Shown here: positions 18,640-28,700 of the stretch, piece after piece | Numbering within the stretch: position 1 is the stretch's first letter | How the letters are laid out: every line of letters begins with the position of its first letter | Assembly (NCBI RefSeq): GCF_000235365.1 | Contig: NC_016452.1 | Span: 730,001-794,000 of the forward strand | Reading direction: 5' to 3' | Length of the DNA stretch: 64,000 nucleotides | DNA from: Eremothecium cymbalariae DBVPG#7215 | Lineage: Eukaryota > Ascomycota > Saccharomycetes > Saccharomycetales > Saccharomycetaceae | Notes under the pieces: model-generated | What the model saw: only the letters and a program-made list of their open reading frames with translations | The model's database searches: none | Told to the model about the DNA's origin: nothing | Translations under genes and position numbers: made by a program

Positions 18640-21600
18640 CTAAAAATCTTCTAAGTTAACCAAGGTTCTGCTCTTTCCGTATAGATCGTCTATAGCTCTC
18701 TCAGAAACTCTCTTAATATATTGTTTAACAGAAGAGTAGTGACAGTATATAGACCATAAAACGAAGATGAGCGGACTTGAAATGTAATATAAGTGTTCTA
18801 AGACTGCGCTTTTGTGTATCGCATATCCTTTTAAAGCATTCATTGGCATCACAATATCATCTATTGGACTTGGTTCCAGTGCTTCCAAAAACCGTAAGGA
18901 GGACCATTCGGAAGAGAAATACTTGCCCGAAAATAAACAGCCCTTTAATAATATGATGAGTCCGTAAAATGAATTCGTAATTAAGAATGGAATTGTGTAT
19001 CTCATAATAACGGAGAGAGCTATTTTCAAATATTTCGTCTTATTTTGTCTGTCAGAAGCTAAGGAAAAGAAACCCAGGAAAAATGACATAATAAGGTATT
19101 CAATTAGGAACCACGTTAAAAATTCTCTTGACACGAAGTCCCAGTTTTCTATCCAGCTAGATGTGGATCCCGTAAATCCAGGTTCTGGGGGACCTGCAGA
19201 TTTGGAGGATTTAAAATAATAACTCCGAAAATCCATAATATTAGAGTAATGAAATAAAATCGTTTTGTAGAGAATCTTCGCAAAAATACCTTCTAGCAAC
19301 GAAGTCAAAACTCTCTTGACAAATAATGGACAACTTTCCAACCAGTCAACAAGATCTTCAACACGAACATTAAAACGAGAATTAACCAAATATTTCAAGC
19401 AACGATGTACACCAGAGCCAATTCTTACCAATGGTGCAGCTAATACTTCTTTGAATTCCCACAGTTTACTACTAATCATGAACTCAAATAACCCTTCATC
19501 GACCAAATAACACCAGAAACAAAAGCCTAAAGATATGGCATACAGGTTCGAGCCAGTGAATGATTGGTTGTTAGTGATGCTGCTGATGAAAGGAGCCCCT
19601 ATGAGGTATGAAACTGGAGTTGATATGGCCCACATAATTAGTTGACCTGAATAGTTAAACAATAAGCCACCTCCAATAAATAGTATTGATCCGAATGCCC
19701 ATATCATTACTAAAAGCGTTGTATACCTCGTAGCAAAGGATGGTGGAATGTAAACAATACTATACGAATCAAAAACAGTATATGGCTTATCAAGATAACC
19801 AAACTCTCCTCCATTACGTAAATTCCTCTCCTTAATTCTATCCAAATCCATAGTCTTCAACAACTTATCATCTTTCGTAACAGGAACAAATAGCATTTGT
19901 GCATAATTTCTAGAAACAATATCGTTGGCTGGAACTCGCATTAAGCATCCATCGGGAACAAAATAAGCGTGGATGGATGGATTCACCTTGAACAATTCCT
20001 GGGCCTCCTCAAATGTCTTTGGTGAAGAATATAAATCAAGATTAGACCACTTAGCCTTTTTAGATGCCAAAAATCGATAAAACAAGTTTCGATATACAAC
20101 TTTACCTCTCTCCATTGGAACATTTTTGTCTAATATTACAGATGATAACCGCAGCTTTCTGCAACTAATAGAAAATACTTTGATCCAATACATTCTAACA
20201 TAAAGCTCTAGGTTTTTAGAGTTACTGAACCATGATATCGTATAATAAAGTATTATCAAAAACCGATAGTGCCATTCCGAAAATGTGAGATCACAGTATA
20301 TTGGTAATAAATCGCTTTTTAACAGATATGGGAACAATAACTTGGTATGGAATCCGAATCCGACTAATATTAGAACCGCATATAGTAAAATAGATATTAC
20401 CAATCTGTGAATTTGACCACGGGTTGGGTATATTAGAATATCATGGAAAATTCTCATATTGGGATCATCTGGCGACCTGATACAAAATAACACACCTGGT
20501 CTAATAATATGTTTCCTTACAATGCCTATGAACTTTGCAAACATGAACATATATGCAGTACCCAAAGACCATAGGAAGAAAATAGAGCATGGTCGCCACA
20601 TATCTTTAACCAATACGGTTATTAATGGTGAACCACGAGGGCGCAACAAAGGTGTTAAAAGAGAATAGTCGATCATAAGACCAGCTAAAGTAGGAAATCC
20701 AACGAGCTCCATACTAAATAGTATGAAAACTTTTACAGTACATTTAAAAGTATACGTCTGTTGAAAAAGGACTCTCATAATAACATTCTGTAGCCCATTT
20801 GTTCGTCCATAGCCTCTAGATATCACCTCTGGAATAATACATATTAAAGCCAATGCAGTCAAGTATGTAGCAGCAGCAGGTAATCCACAGAATAGCATTG
20901 ACCCCCCAGGATGATTCACTCTATACTTGCAGTATATATAGTGGTTCCTTATGACTTCCAAAAAATTGTTAATCAAATGGGTATTCAAATTATTCAAATC
21001 GCTAACGGCAGATAGTGGTAATTTTGGCAAATAAGGATGTAGAAATTTTGCTGTGTATGCACTCAGCGTTGAAACACTATACGCAAATCGCTCAATAAGG
21101 TAAAAGTAAAAAGACAGTAAAACCCTTCCCATAATAGTTGGAACAAAATACGTGACAAAAAAATATGTACCAATAAAAACAACAGCCAGCAAGAAATAGC
21201 CCACCAAGTTCAACATGTTCAGCTTAATATGTATCAAAGGTAAGGCTAATCCATCATTTCTTTGTGCATCCCATCTCATCTGGCCATCATCCTCAAATTC
21301 TCCAAAATTCATATCGAGTTGCATACGGATAACCTGTGGTTGTGCGTCCCTGATATGCTGTACATCTTCTTCGGCTTCTTCATCTTCGGCTTCTTCATCT
21401 CCTTCATCCCCTTCGGATTGTGCAACTTCTCCATCTTCCTGGTCATCTAATTCTATCCTCTCATTATTGTCAACTTCAACCCCCCCTCCTTGATTGGCAC
21501 CTTCCACAACTAAATCTATCTCACTGTGATCACTATCATTGCTTTCTGTCCCAGTTGTGTCGTCAAGATCATTCCGTTGCTGTTGTTGAGGGTCTTCCAG

Positions 21601-22428
21601 TCCTTGTAGGTCTAGCTCCTGTATATGTAAACGTAGATTCCCAGCATCGCCTAATTCCTGATTATTGTTGGTCAGTTTCATTAACCTTACGATCTTCTCT
21701 ACTGTCTCAGTTCTAATGTCTGGGAATCTCTCCTGCAGCCGGCGTCTCAGGAGAGCATCATCTGTGAAAAGGGGCCCAATCTTATGGTACAACATCCGGG
21801 GGAAAACCTCCTCCTTTAAAACAGAGAGATACACGAAATATAACAGCGCGTGTAGAATAATAACTAATAGTATCTGAAGTAGTGAAAACTTATAATTCAA
21901 CAACCCTTGGATGACGAGATATTGTCTATCCATCATATTCTCCTTGGTCATCCAAGGCTCCTCAAACCCATATATAAGGTTAACATACCACCGATCATTG
22001 GGATAAGGCAACGTAAAATCATCCAATAAAATCGTATATATCTTCCCCCACACATTCCACGCCATTGGCAACCCAAAGACCACCAACACTGCAGCAACCG
22101 TAAGAAAAACTCCTATCCTCACCTCTTGCAAGATCTGGCTGGCAAATTGTAACATCATTGCAAAGATTGGCGGAGCCACCGGCATATCATCATCATATAT
22201 AGTCTTTAAATGAATTGGAAAATGACATATATCACAATTAGCCTCTGTACCCGGCTTCGATATATCTATGCCTTTCGAGCTCATCCACTCAAAAAGGCAT
22301 GGCTCATGTACATATTTGATCGATCCCTTGCATTGACACGGATGAAATAATTGGTTATTTTCAGTAGCTTCCATCCTACAAATTCGACATGTTAGGGTTT
22401 GAGCATCGCTCTCCATTGAGTTCATCAT
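18640..22428 (-). CDS. SSM4: ER/nuclear-membrane ubiquitin ligase Doa10
   Basis: The protein has 1262 residues (S. cerevisiae 1319). An N-terminal RING-CH finger has ligands Cys14, Cys17, Cys31, Cys33, His41, Cys44, Cys65 and Cys68. Many transmembrane segments follow, with an acidic Gln/Asp/Glu-rich cytosolic loop near residues 270-350. The conserved TEB4/Doa10 membrane core lies around residues 540-700 (GFPTLAGLMIDYSLL, PTRGQIHRLV). Doa10 is the E3 ligase of the ER-associated degradation branch for cytosolic and membrane degrons. It converges on ULP2. It is YIL030C. Confidence 0.96.
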   Translation of the reverse strand: MMNSMESDAQTLTCRICRMEATENNQLFHPCQCKGSIKYVHEPCLFEWMSSKGIDISKPGTEANCDICHFPIHLKTIYDDDMPVAPPIFAMMLQFASQILQEVRIGVFLTVAAVLVVFGLPMAWNVWGKIYTILLDDFTLPYPNDRWYVNLIYGFEEPWMTKENMMDRQYLVIQGLLNYKFSLLQILLVIILHALLYFVYLSVLKEEVFPRMLYHKIGPLFTDDALLRRRLQERFPDIRTETVEKIVRLMKLTNNNQELGDAGNLRLHIQELDLQGLEDPQQQQRNDLDDTTGTESNDSDHSEIDLVVEGANQGGGVEVDNNERIELDDQEDGEVAQSEGDEGDEEAEDEEAEEDVQHIRDAQPQVIRMQLDMNFGEFEDDGQMRWDAQRNDGLALPLIHIKLNMLNLVGYFLLAVVFIGTYFFVTYFVPTIMGRVLLSFYFYLIERFAYSVSTLSAYTAKFLHPYLPKLPLSAVSDLNNLNTHLINNFLEVIRNHYIYCKYRVNHPGGSMLFCGLPAAATYLTALALICIIPEVISRGYGRTNGLQNVIMRVLFQQTYTFKCTVKVFILFSMELVGFPTLAGLMIDYSLLTPLLRPRGSPLITVLVKDMWRPCSIFFLWSLGTAYMFMFAKFIGIVRKHIIRPGVLFCIRSPDDPNMRIFHDILIYPTRGQIHRLVISILLYAVLILVGFGFHTKLLFPYLLKSDLLPIYCDLTFSEWHYRFLIILYYTISWFSNSKNLELYVRMYWIKVFSISCRKLRLSSVILDKNVPMERGKVVYRNLFYRFLASKKAKWSNLDLYSSPKTFEEAQELFKVNPSIHAYFVPDGCLMRVPANDIVSRNYAQMLFVPVTKDDKLLKTMDLDRIKERNLRNGGEFGYLDKPYTVFDSYSIVYIPPSFATRYTTLLVMIWAFGSILFIGGGLLFNYSGQLIMWAISTPVSYLIGAPFISSITNNQSFTGSNLYAISLGFCFWCYLVDEGLFEFMISSKLWEFKEVLAAPLVRIGSGVHRCLKYLVNSRFNVRVEDLVDWLESCPLFVKRVLTSLLEGIFAKILYKTILFHYSNIMDFRSYYFKSSKSAGPPEPGFTGSTSSWIENWDFVSREFLTWFLIEYLIMSFFLGFFSLASDRQNKTKYLKIALSVIMRYTIPFLITNSFYGLIILLKGCLFSGKYFSSEWSSLRFLEALEPSPIDDIVMPMNALKGYAIHKSAVLEHLYYISSPLIFVLWSIYCHYSSVKQYIKRVSERAIDDLYGKSRTLVNLEDF

Positions 22429-22664
22429 GCTAAAAATGGAATAAACACCGACTCTAAAAAATCAACCCTTTAAAGATAAACTTTTGACCTACGACGTACC
22501 TGTTCTCTTGTCTAACTTGGTATGACAATATATATACGGAAACAGCTCCTATTAGAAAGCTAATTTCAGAGACATGATGAGTTTTGATTTCATCTGAAAA
22601 GCTTACTCATTGTAAGGGGCAAAAAAATCAGAATTTTTCAACAATTTCCACGTGACGTGAAAAA

Positions 22665-22737
22665 AGCCCTGTACGGGGCTCGAACCCGTAACCTTATGAT
22701 TAAGAGTCATACGCGCTACCGATTGCGCCAACAAGGC
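22665..22737 (-). tRNA. tK(CUU): tRNA-Lys (anticodon CTT)
   Basis: This is a 73-nt intronless cloverleaf on the minus strand. The acceptor stem GCCTTGT pairs with ACAGGGC through one G-U pair. The D-arm is GGCGCAATCGGTAGCGC, the anticodon loop CTCTTAA between TATGA and TCATA, and the T-arm contains GGTTCGAGCCC (the B box). A run of five T follows the discriminator base as the Pol III terminator (22660-22664 on the plus strand). Sequence is nearly identical to the S. cerevisiae gene. Confidence 0.98.
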
Positions 22738-23290
22738 TCTAACTTCAGATGGGAATTTTAGTGCTGCATTATATGACTTCGATATTTTGAGTCATGTGAT
22801 GGTAATTTGAATACACAATTGGCTGTTGGAGCGCTTGAGTGGCAGGCCCAAGTGATACGGTAAATATTAGGTGGTTCTACAGTTTGTATGTGCTCATTTA
22901 TAGGCTTGCAAAGCGTGTTAAGACATTATGTGTTTCTGCTTCTGCTGCAAGTCACAAAAATAGTGCATTGTACAATTATTATTACACGCGCGTCCTGAAC
23001 AAGTTACAGTAAGGCATTAATACTAGCTTTAAAAAGACTGAATATTGTATGGAAAGGGAGTCTTGGTTTACGTATAGGCTTCTAGGTGTTCACAGTTGGA
23101 AGGAAAGGTAGAATACACTACGGCACAATAAACAAGACGCATTTCTTTTGCATTTGTACTTAAAAGCTACAAGAGTGTCACTGTTTTGTGCGTCTGGAAA
23201 AATCTCAGTTGGGTTGATCTCTACTGTTCCACACATAGGTATTAAAGGCCTAAAAATACGGATAGATTCCTGCCAGATCATTTGCAGACC
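22738..23290 (+). promoter_or_regulatory. tRNA-Lys / CDC26 upstream region
   Basis: This 553-bp region lies between the tRNA 5' end and CDC26 and contains the CDC26 promoter. No long terminal repeat, tRNA-associated element or other gene is visible. Confidence 0.4.
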
Positions 23291-23507
23291 ATGTTAAGAA
23301 GAGAGCCTACGACTATTCAACTCACATCCGATGACTTGGCAGAACTCCAGGATAACTTGGAGGAATTCAAGTTGCAACAGCAGGTTAAGTCACAGCATAT
23401 GGACCTGATACGATCATCCACTAGAGTAGGCCATGTTGTGCAATCAGTTACACATTTTGATGAGCCCAGACCGCTGTCATGTTCTTTTCAAATATCTCCT
23501 CTAAACA

Positions 23508-23540
<33 letters not shown>

Positions 23541-23680
23541 TTGTTCAGCATCGACGGGCGGCTGGAATTGCGGCCACTGGCACCATAAACGAGCATCTTT
23601 CGCCCAATCAGGGTATCACTACCAACACGCCTGTTTTAGACGAACGAGACACATCTAATCCTTTCATTCAACGTAGTTGA
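23291..23680 (+). CDS. CDC26: Anaphase-promoting complex subunit Cdc26
   Basis: The protein has 129 residues from the ATG at 23291 (MLRREPTTIQLTSDDL); an in-frame TTG three codons upstream is not a likely start. The N-terminal MLRREPTTIQL segment is the conserved APC/C-binding element that threads into the Cdc16 TPR superhelix. A CAG-encoded polyglutamine run follows the middle, and the C terminus ends NPFIQRS, comparable to NPFYIREE in S. cerevisiae (124 residues). It is YFR036W; RSC8 and IRC5, the next two chromosome VI genes, also lie in this window. It converges on EMC5. Confidence 0.9.
23510..23536 (+). repeat. CAG microsatellite coding polyglutamine in CDC26
   Basis: Nine consecutive CAG codons lie in the CDC26 frame, a likely length-variable tract. 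Confidence 0.9.
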
Positions 23681-23798
23681 TAAGATATATATAATGTTGT
23701 ATACACAATACAAGATTTGAGCTAATGTAAAAAACCCCTCTCCTCACCCTCCTCCTCCCGCCAATGTGTTCCAAATGAGAATAGGCACGCCGGTTAGA

Positions 23799-24224
23799 CT
23801 ACTCCTTTTCTACTTCCTTGATGGATAAGTAGTCTCTTATTTCTTTTCGCTTCCTATGGATATTAATGAAAGATGGCATACAACTGAATTCTCCAAAGGG
23901 ATCATTGCCTATCAGGTTGTCCTTTTTTGTAGCCTTGTTCATCTGGATTTCCTGCAAGTACTGATTTTGAGTAAGCAATTCTCTAGACCGCACCAATGGA
24001 ATATACTTTAGTTTCTCGAAGGATAGGAATACGCTCAGTGTGAAAAGTAGAAGGCCACATAGTACTTCTAACTGGATGTCATACGGTAAGGTAATATCTT
24101 GTTGGAGCCCATCGATTAAGCTTAATTGTTTCTTTAGTTGGTAAAATTCAAAGCTGGAGAATCCTGAATGTACCAACTGAAGTATTGATAGTGTGCTTAG
24201 CACTTTGGATATGATTGACATCAT
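23799..24224 (-). CDS. EMC5: ER membrane protein complex subunit Emc5
   Basis: The protein has 141 residues from the first of two adjacent ATG codons (24224, 24221); the second gives an MSIIS start closer to S. cerevisiae MSFVS. Two hydrophobic segments are present, at about residues 5-20 and 50-66. The family signature NKATKKDNLIGNDPFGEF and the ending with PSFINIHRKRK are diagnostic. Emc5 (MMGT family) is part of the EMC insertase for tail-anchored and polytopic membrane proteins. It lies immediately downstream of IRR1 on the same strand, as in YIL027C-YIL026C. Confidence 0.94.
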   Translation of the reverse strand: MMSIISKVLSTLSILQLVHSGFSSFEFYQLKKQLSLIDGLQQDITLPYDIQLEVLCGLLLFTLSVFLSFEKLKYIPLVRSRELLTQNQYLQEIQMNKATKKDNLIGNDPFGEFSCMPSFINIHRKRKEIRDYLSIKEVEKE

Positions 24225-24446
24225 ACACAAGGATCACAGATTGATTAGTGCGAACTATTTGAAGATACTATGTTACTCATTCTCTAAAGGTGAAAAGAAT
24301 ATAGGTAGATCTAGAATTTAATCCGGTCATTCAATAAAATCCGTATTTTGTGATTACACAAGGAATTAAAAGTACACCCACCTATAAACTATTAATGTAA
24401 TTAAATTATATTTATTTGATAGCTAGCGACTGGTTTTACGAGCATC

Positions 24447-27400
24447 TTATGGACTTTCCGAATGGCCGTCTTCTTCGATTGGATCTTCCTGAAGGTCTTG
24501 TCTTCTATCTGTTTCCTCTTGTGAAAACTCCTCAATTGGTTCCAGTTCTTCCTGAATCTGAGTTTGTTCTTGAGGTTGTGAAGACGCATTAACGGAAGTG
24601 GCTGGATTTGAAACTAGTTTCTTGATAGCTTTTGAGGGATCTTGTTCCCTGAAAATGGTTTCATCGATGATACTTTGGTATAGGGTCCCTAAAACGTTCG
24701 CATTTAGTTTTATTCTTTCTTCTATATGCGTGTCAGTTAACATGTCCAATTTGAACAGACTCTTTAATTTGATCACATATGCACAGAGATTTCTTTCTAA
24801 GTCCTTGGCGCCCATTTCATCGTTAGGAGGCATTACATCGTTAAAGTCAACATCTTCTTCATCACCTCTTTCTAGGGATATGTCTAATTTATTGGCATAC
24901 ATGGCTTCCAGATACAGGAATACCTGGAGTATGGCCTCTGGAGAGTCCAAATATATGGGGTATTCTCTTTTTATTACACGTTTCCACTCGGATTCTTTGT
25001 CGGAAAGATTCAGCGTAAACATTTTTACGGCGATGATAATGTTCAATAATGAAGTATTTATTGAATATTCCACTTGTAATTTATTTGAAAGGTCACCATC
25101 TTCTCTATGCAATGTAATTAAAATGATCGAGAGTTGATCTATAATAAACTTGTTTGATTCAAGCATTGGCCTCGATACCGAACTTGGTGTAATGTTTTCT
25201 TCAAATATCTGATACCATGTTTGTAAATTCCAAGTTACCATTTGTGTTAGAGCTTTGAAGTTGACCTTTACAAGCGTATCAGGAGTCAAAGACAACAATA
25301 CCTGTGAGAGTTTGTTAATGTAGTTGGTGAAAAGCAGCTCCAAAAACTCTTGATCAAATTCTAACCTGAAGTGCTTGCCTAGTAAGACCAACTTATTCAG
25401 GTACATCGTGTGTAACACCTGAATCTTATCATTTGCTTCATCATTATTGTCCAGATTCAACTGCTTTAAATATTTAGCCAGAGAGATTTTTATAGAAATC
25501 AGCTTGTTTTTCCACAGACCATCGATATCAGCTAACGACAGCTTTTGTGTGTATGACAATAAATTGATAAACGCATCTTGTCTTGGATTTTTTATATCAG
25601 TCTCTATGGAGCTGTTATCAAAGTTTTTGATAAGTATTTCAAAAATACGTCGGAAAGAGGCCTCTTGGCCGTGTGAGATCCAATCTTCATAACGGAAAAG
25701 TTTAAAGATACTGACTAGTTGGTTTAGAATTACATCCGAATCGAGGTTTAAATTGGCAAATAGATCCAGCAGGTAGGTCAAAATAACTTCAATCGCACCG
25801 CCCTTGCTTTGGTTCTGCCTCAGATTCATAGCCCCATGACAGAAGCCACTCAAGACCGTAACATATTGAATGATGGAGTTTTCGTCTTCAGGCAAAAGCA
25901 ATCTAGTTCCTTCTTCTTCTTCTTCTTCTTCCTCATCATCACTACCATAATTAGAGGTATATTTTCTGTTAAGCACATCAAAATCGGAAAAGCTCCCTTC
26001 GTAGGTTAGCAATTGGCATAGCGGCTCAATAGTATTTATAAAATAAGGTTGCAAAAATTCGGCTGCTTGAAACAGCAAATGGACATTCCTTTCAGTTTTG
26101 ACTTGCTGCTGACCTTGAGCTCGCAAATGAACGGATAAGGACTTTATCAAAAATCTCATCAGGACTCCGGCTTCTACAATATGTCCTACTTGAATATCTC
26201 CCATAGAATCAGCGGCTCTATGCTTATCCAAAAAATCGATTTGTTGCTCTTTTTCAACATTGGAAAAGAACTTGGAAACTGCACTCAAAAACTTGGCATT
26301 CTTCGCACTAGATGATACCTTTACTTGATGTTCATGGAATATCAAACTCGTAATGCTTAAAATTTCCGAATCTTCTAAATATCCGAAACCATTTATCAAT
26401 GCAAGCACCTGGACAGAAGCTAGCCGGACTTGGAGTTCGATATCCTTAAGTGCTATTTCTAAGATTCTTTGCTTAAACCTCTCAAAAAATTGTCTCAATG
26501 AAGAATTATCCGTCATATTCTTCTCGTTTGAAAATCTAACTAACTGAGATAATGTCTTCAACACTTGTAATCTAACCACGTGAGATGAATCAGACAACAA
26601 CCAGCCAAAATATTTCAGGTAAGTAGCCTTAAAAAAATATTCAGGGTAATTTTCCAACCATTGGGCTAAATGGAGGATCGATTCAGACCTAATACACTCA
26701 TCGACGTCTTTAAATCTGTGGACAAAGCATAATTTTACAATATTATCAATGTTACTTTCGATAACTGTCTTGGTGCCCTCTACATCTGCGATGGTAGATT
26801 CCAATTTATGAATGGTTTTTTTATTCTGTTTCTTCTTCTTTTGTTCCATCGCCAATTGTTTTCTCAACTTAAATAGTACCTGAGTATCTAAATTAACCAT
26901 CAAGTCCGTCAACTGATCCTGGAAAATATACATACATAGTGTCGATATATATCTCAGACACCTGATCTTGCACACAGACATCGATGACAACCAAGTCAGC
27001 AAATCTAGCATCAACGGACCAGTCTCAATGACGATATTCGTTTCCCCATCTTGGGCTTCCTCGGTCTTCTCAACATACATCATATCTTTGTCATTGGCCA
27101 ATTCAATCACCTTGCTCATAAATTCAACGAAATTCTCATACAAAGGCTTATACTTACTTCTCTTTTTCTGCATCTTCGACATATAGAGGTGGAATTCATG
27201 AATCTTTTGATCTCGAAATAACATCTGAATTTCCCCAATGGTCTCGTTGGATGAATCATTATTTACCACATCATGTTCAGCAACTTGAACTAACGAGCCA
27301 GTACAATTGAGCAAAAAATTGACAAACTCCTTCAGCGCCCTACTCCTATGTTCCTTGTATTGATCTAACCAATCACTGGCAACCTCCTCAACTGACACAT

Positions 27401-27830
27401 CCTCCGAAGTACTAAAAATATGGAACAACCTCGTAGGCTCAAAATCTTGTAACATACTGAGGTACTGATCCTGCTCTTTTTTCGTACCCGTTCCAATACC
27501 AACAATCTTAGCTGGGTTTGTAGAGCGGATAGTACGAGCCCGTTTCTTGCTTCTCCCTTTGCTGTCACCGGACTCACCTGACCTAGGCCTCTTATTTTGG
27601 CTCTTTGGCCTCGACCGCCCATCTTGATAGTCCTCATCACTCTCATGATCCTGTTCTACATCTGTCTCTTCCTCTGAAAGAACCCTCTGAACATCAACCA
27701 AATTTGTGTGCTCATCCGTCTGCACAACACTAACTTCTCTGCTCTGCATCTGGGACTCTGCCCCCCCATCCTCTTCCCCCTCATGGCGCAACTTCTGTCT
27801 GATCCTCTTAGATCGACGAACTGTTGGCAT
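24447..27830 (-). CDS. IRR1: Cohesin subunit Irr1/Scc3 (STAG family)
   Basis: The protein has 1127 residues from the ATG at 27830 (MPTVRRSKR); four extra upstream codons reach only a TTG. A basic, disordered N terminus (KSQNKRPRSGESGD, KKRARTIRS) precedes the STAG domain at about 150-280, the stromalin conservative domain around 320-410 (CIRSESILHLAQWLENYPEYF) and a long HEAT-like helical body. There is a polyglutamate run near residue 640. Scc3 binds Scc1 and DNA and helps load and keep cohesin on chromosomes. It is YIL026C. Confidence 0.95.
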   Translation of the reverse strand: MPTVRRSKRIRQKLRHEGEEDGGAESQMQSREVSVVQTDEHTNLVDVQRVLSEEETDVEQDHESDEDYQDGRSRPKSQNKRPRSGESGDSKGRSKKRARTIRSTNPAKIVGIGTGTKKEQDQYLSMLQDFEPTRLFHIFSTSEDVSVEEVASDWLDQYKEHRSRALKEFVNFLLNCTGSLVQVAEHDVVNNDSSNETIGEIQMLFRDQKIHEFHLYMSKMQKKRSKYKPLYENFVEFMSKVIELANDKDMMYVEKTEEAQDGETNIVIETGPLMLDLLTWLSSMSVCKIRCLRYISTLCMYIFQDQLTDLMVNLDTQVLFKLRKQLAMEQKKKKQNKKTIHKLESTIADVEGTKTVIESNIDNIVKLCFVHRFKDVDECIRSESILHLAQWLENYPEYFFKATYLKYFGWLLSDSSHVVRLQVLKTLSQLVRFSNEKNMTDNSSLRQFFERFKQRILEIALKDIELQVRLASVQVLALINGFGYLEDSEILSITSLIFHEHQVKVSSSAKNAKFLSAVSKFFSNVEKEQQIDFLDKHRAADSMGDIQVGHIVEAGVLMRFLIKSLSVHLRAQGQQQVKTERNVHLLFQAAEFLQPYFINTIEPLCQLLTYEGSFSDFDVLNRKYTSNYGSDDEEEEEEEEGTRLLLPEDENSIIQYVTVLSGFCHGAMNLRQNQSKGGAIEVILTYLLDLFANLNLDSDVILNQLVSIFKLFRYEDWISHGQEASFRRIFEILIKNFDNSSIETDIKNPRQDAFINLLSYTQKLSLADIDGLWKNKLISIKISLAKYLKQLNLDNNDEANDKIQVLHTMYLNKLVLLGKHFRLEFDQEFLELLFTNYINKLSQVLLSLTPDTLVKVNFKALTQMVTWNLQTWYQIFEENITPSSVSRPMLESNKFIIDQLSIILITLHREDGDLSNKLQVEYSINTSLLNIIIAVKMFTLNLSDKESEWKRVIKREYPIYLDSPEAILQVFLYLEAMYANKLDISLERGDEEDVDFNDVMPPNDEMGAKDLERNLCAYVIKLKSLFKLDMLTDTHIEERIKLNANVLGTLYQSIIDETIFREQDPSKAIKKLVSNPATSVNASSQPQEQTQIQEELEPIEEFSQEETDRRQDLQEDPIEEDGHSESP

Positions 27831-28700
27831 TGTCTCACACAATCAAAACAATCAAACAGTCCACTAACTACTGTCGCACTATTCCACAAAGATATAATCT
27901 GCTTGGCTAACCTCCACACACGAAATGACCCCCAAATCAACAATCATTCCTTAACAACTTTGAAGGGTAAGTTACATTTTTAATTAAAAGGCGCGTCAAC
28001 AAAATATCGTGATCCCGTTATTAGTGATTTGAAATATCCCAGAGGTTTGATCACGTGATGAATTCTCAAAAATGACAACCAAACAAGAAATGCTATACAA
28101 GATCAAAACTAGAATCATGGAAAACCTACCGTAGTATTTTACGTAGTCTATATGTATGTATTTAGTATGTGCAGCTGTTGGATCCAATGGTAGAGGAAGT
28201 TCGATAGCAATTTTCATGTTTTAATTTTTCAGGTAGTATTTTTAGAAACTAATTAGATACTCTAAATTGTCCAGAGTCTTGCATTGAGGAGATCTTTATA
28301 ACAAGAGTATTAAACAATCAACAACATCAGTAGTACTAACGAGAATTGTGAAAATAACAAAAGGATAAAGAAGGTTTGGGTTTATCCAATATTTTCGTAA
28401 AAACTCAAACAACATATCAAGCCATCCGAAACAGAAGTAATATATATAGATATCTCAGCGGTTTGGGAGTTGGTGGTAAGGGGTAAGATAGGTTGCTGTT
28501 TGAAAGTCTAGAGGGTGGGTGGAGATGAGGGGTAGTGGAAACGTATGCTAACACGAGGTTGTTCTTTTCTCTTCATTCTATCAAAAATTGAATTAGCGAA
28601 GGGGACCCGTAGAGAAAACAGAAAACAAAACAAGTGGAAATAAAAATATAACAAAAATAACAAAAAAGCCAATAAATAGCACAGAGTGGTGGTGAAAATA
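27831..28700. promoter_or_regulatory. IRR1 promoter and 3' region of the CRP1-like gene
   Basis: This 870-bp region upstream of IRR1 holds an exact TCACGTGA at 28051-28058 and a GGCGCGTCA near 27990 that resembles, but does not match, the MluI cell-cycle box expected for a cohesin gene. A lone TACTAAC near 28336 has no usable 5' splice partner or frame. No further gene is apparent. Confidence 0.45.

Noticed and set aside
28130..28345. GTATGT (about 28153) and TACTAAC (about 28336) as a possible intron
   Set aside because: No open exon with an ATG before the 5' site and no downstream frame; intergenic chance matches.
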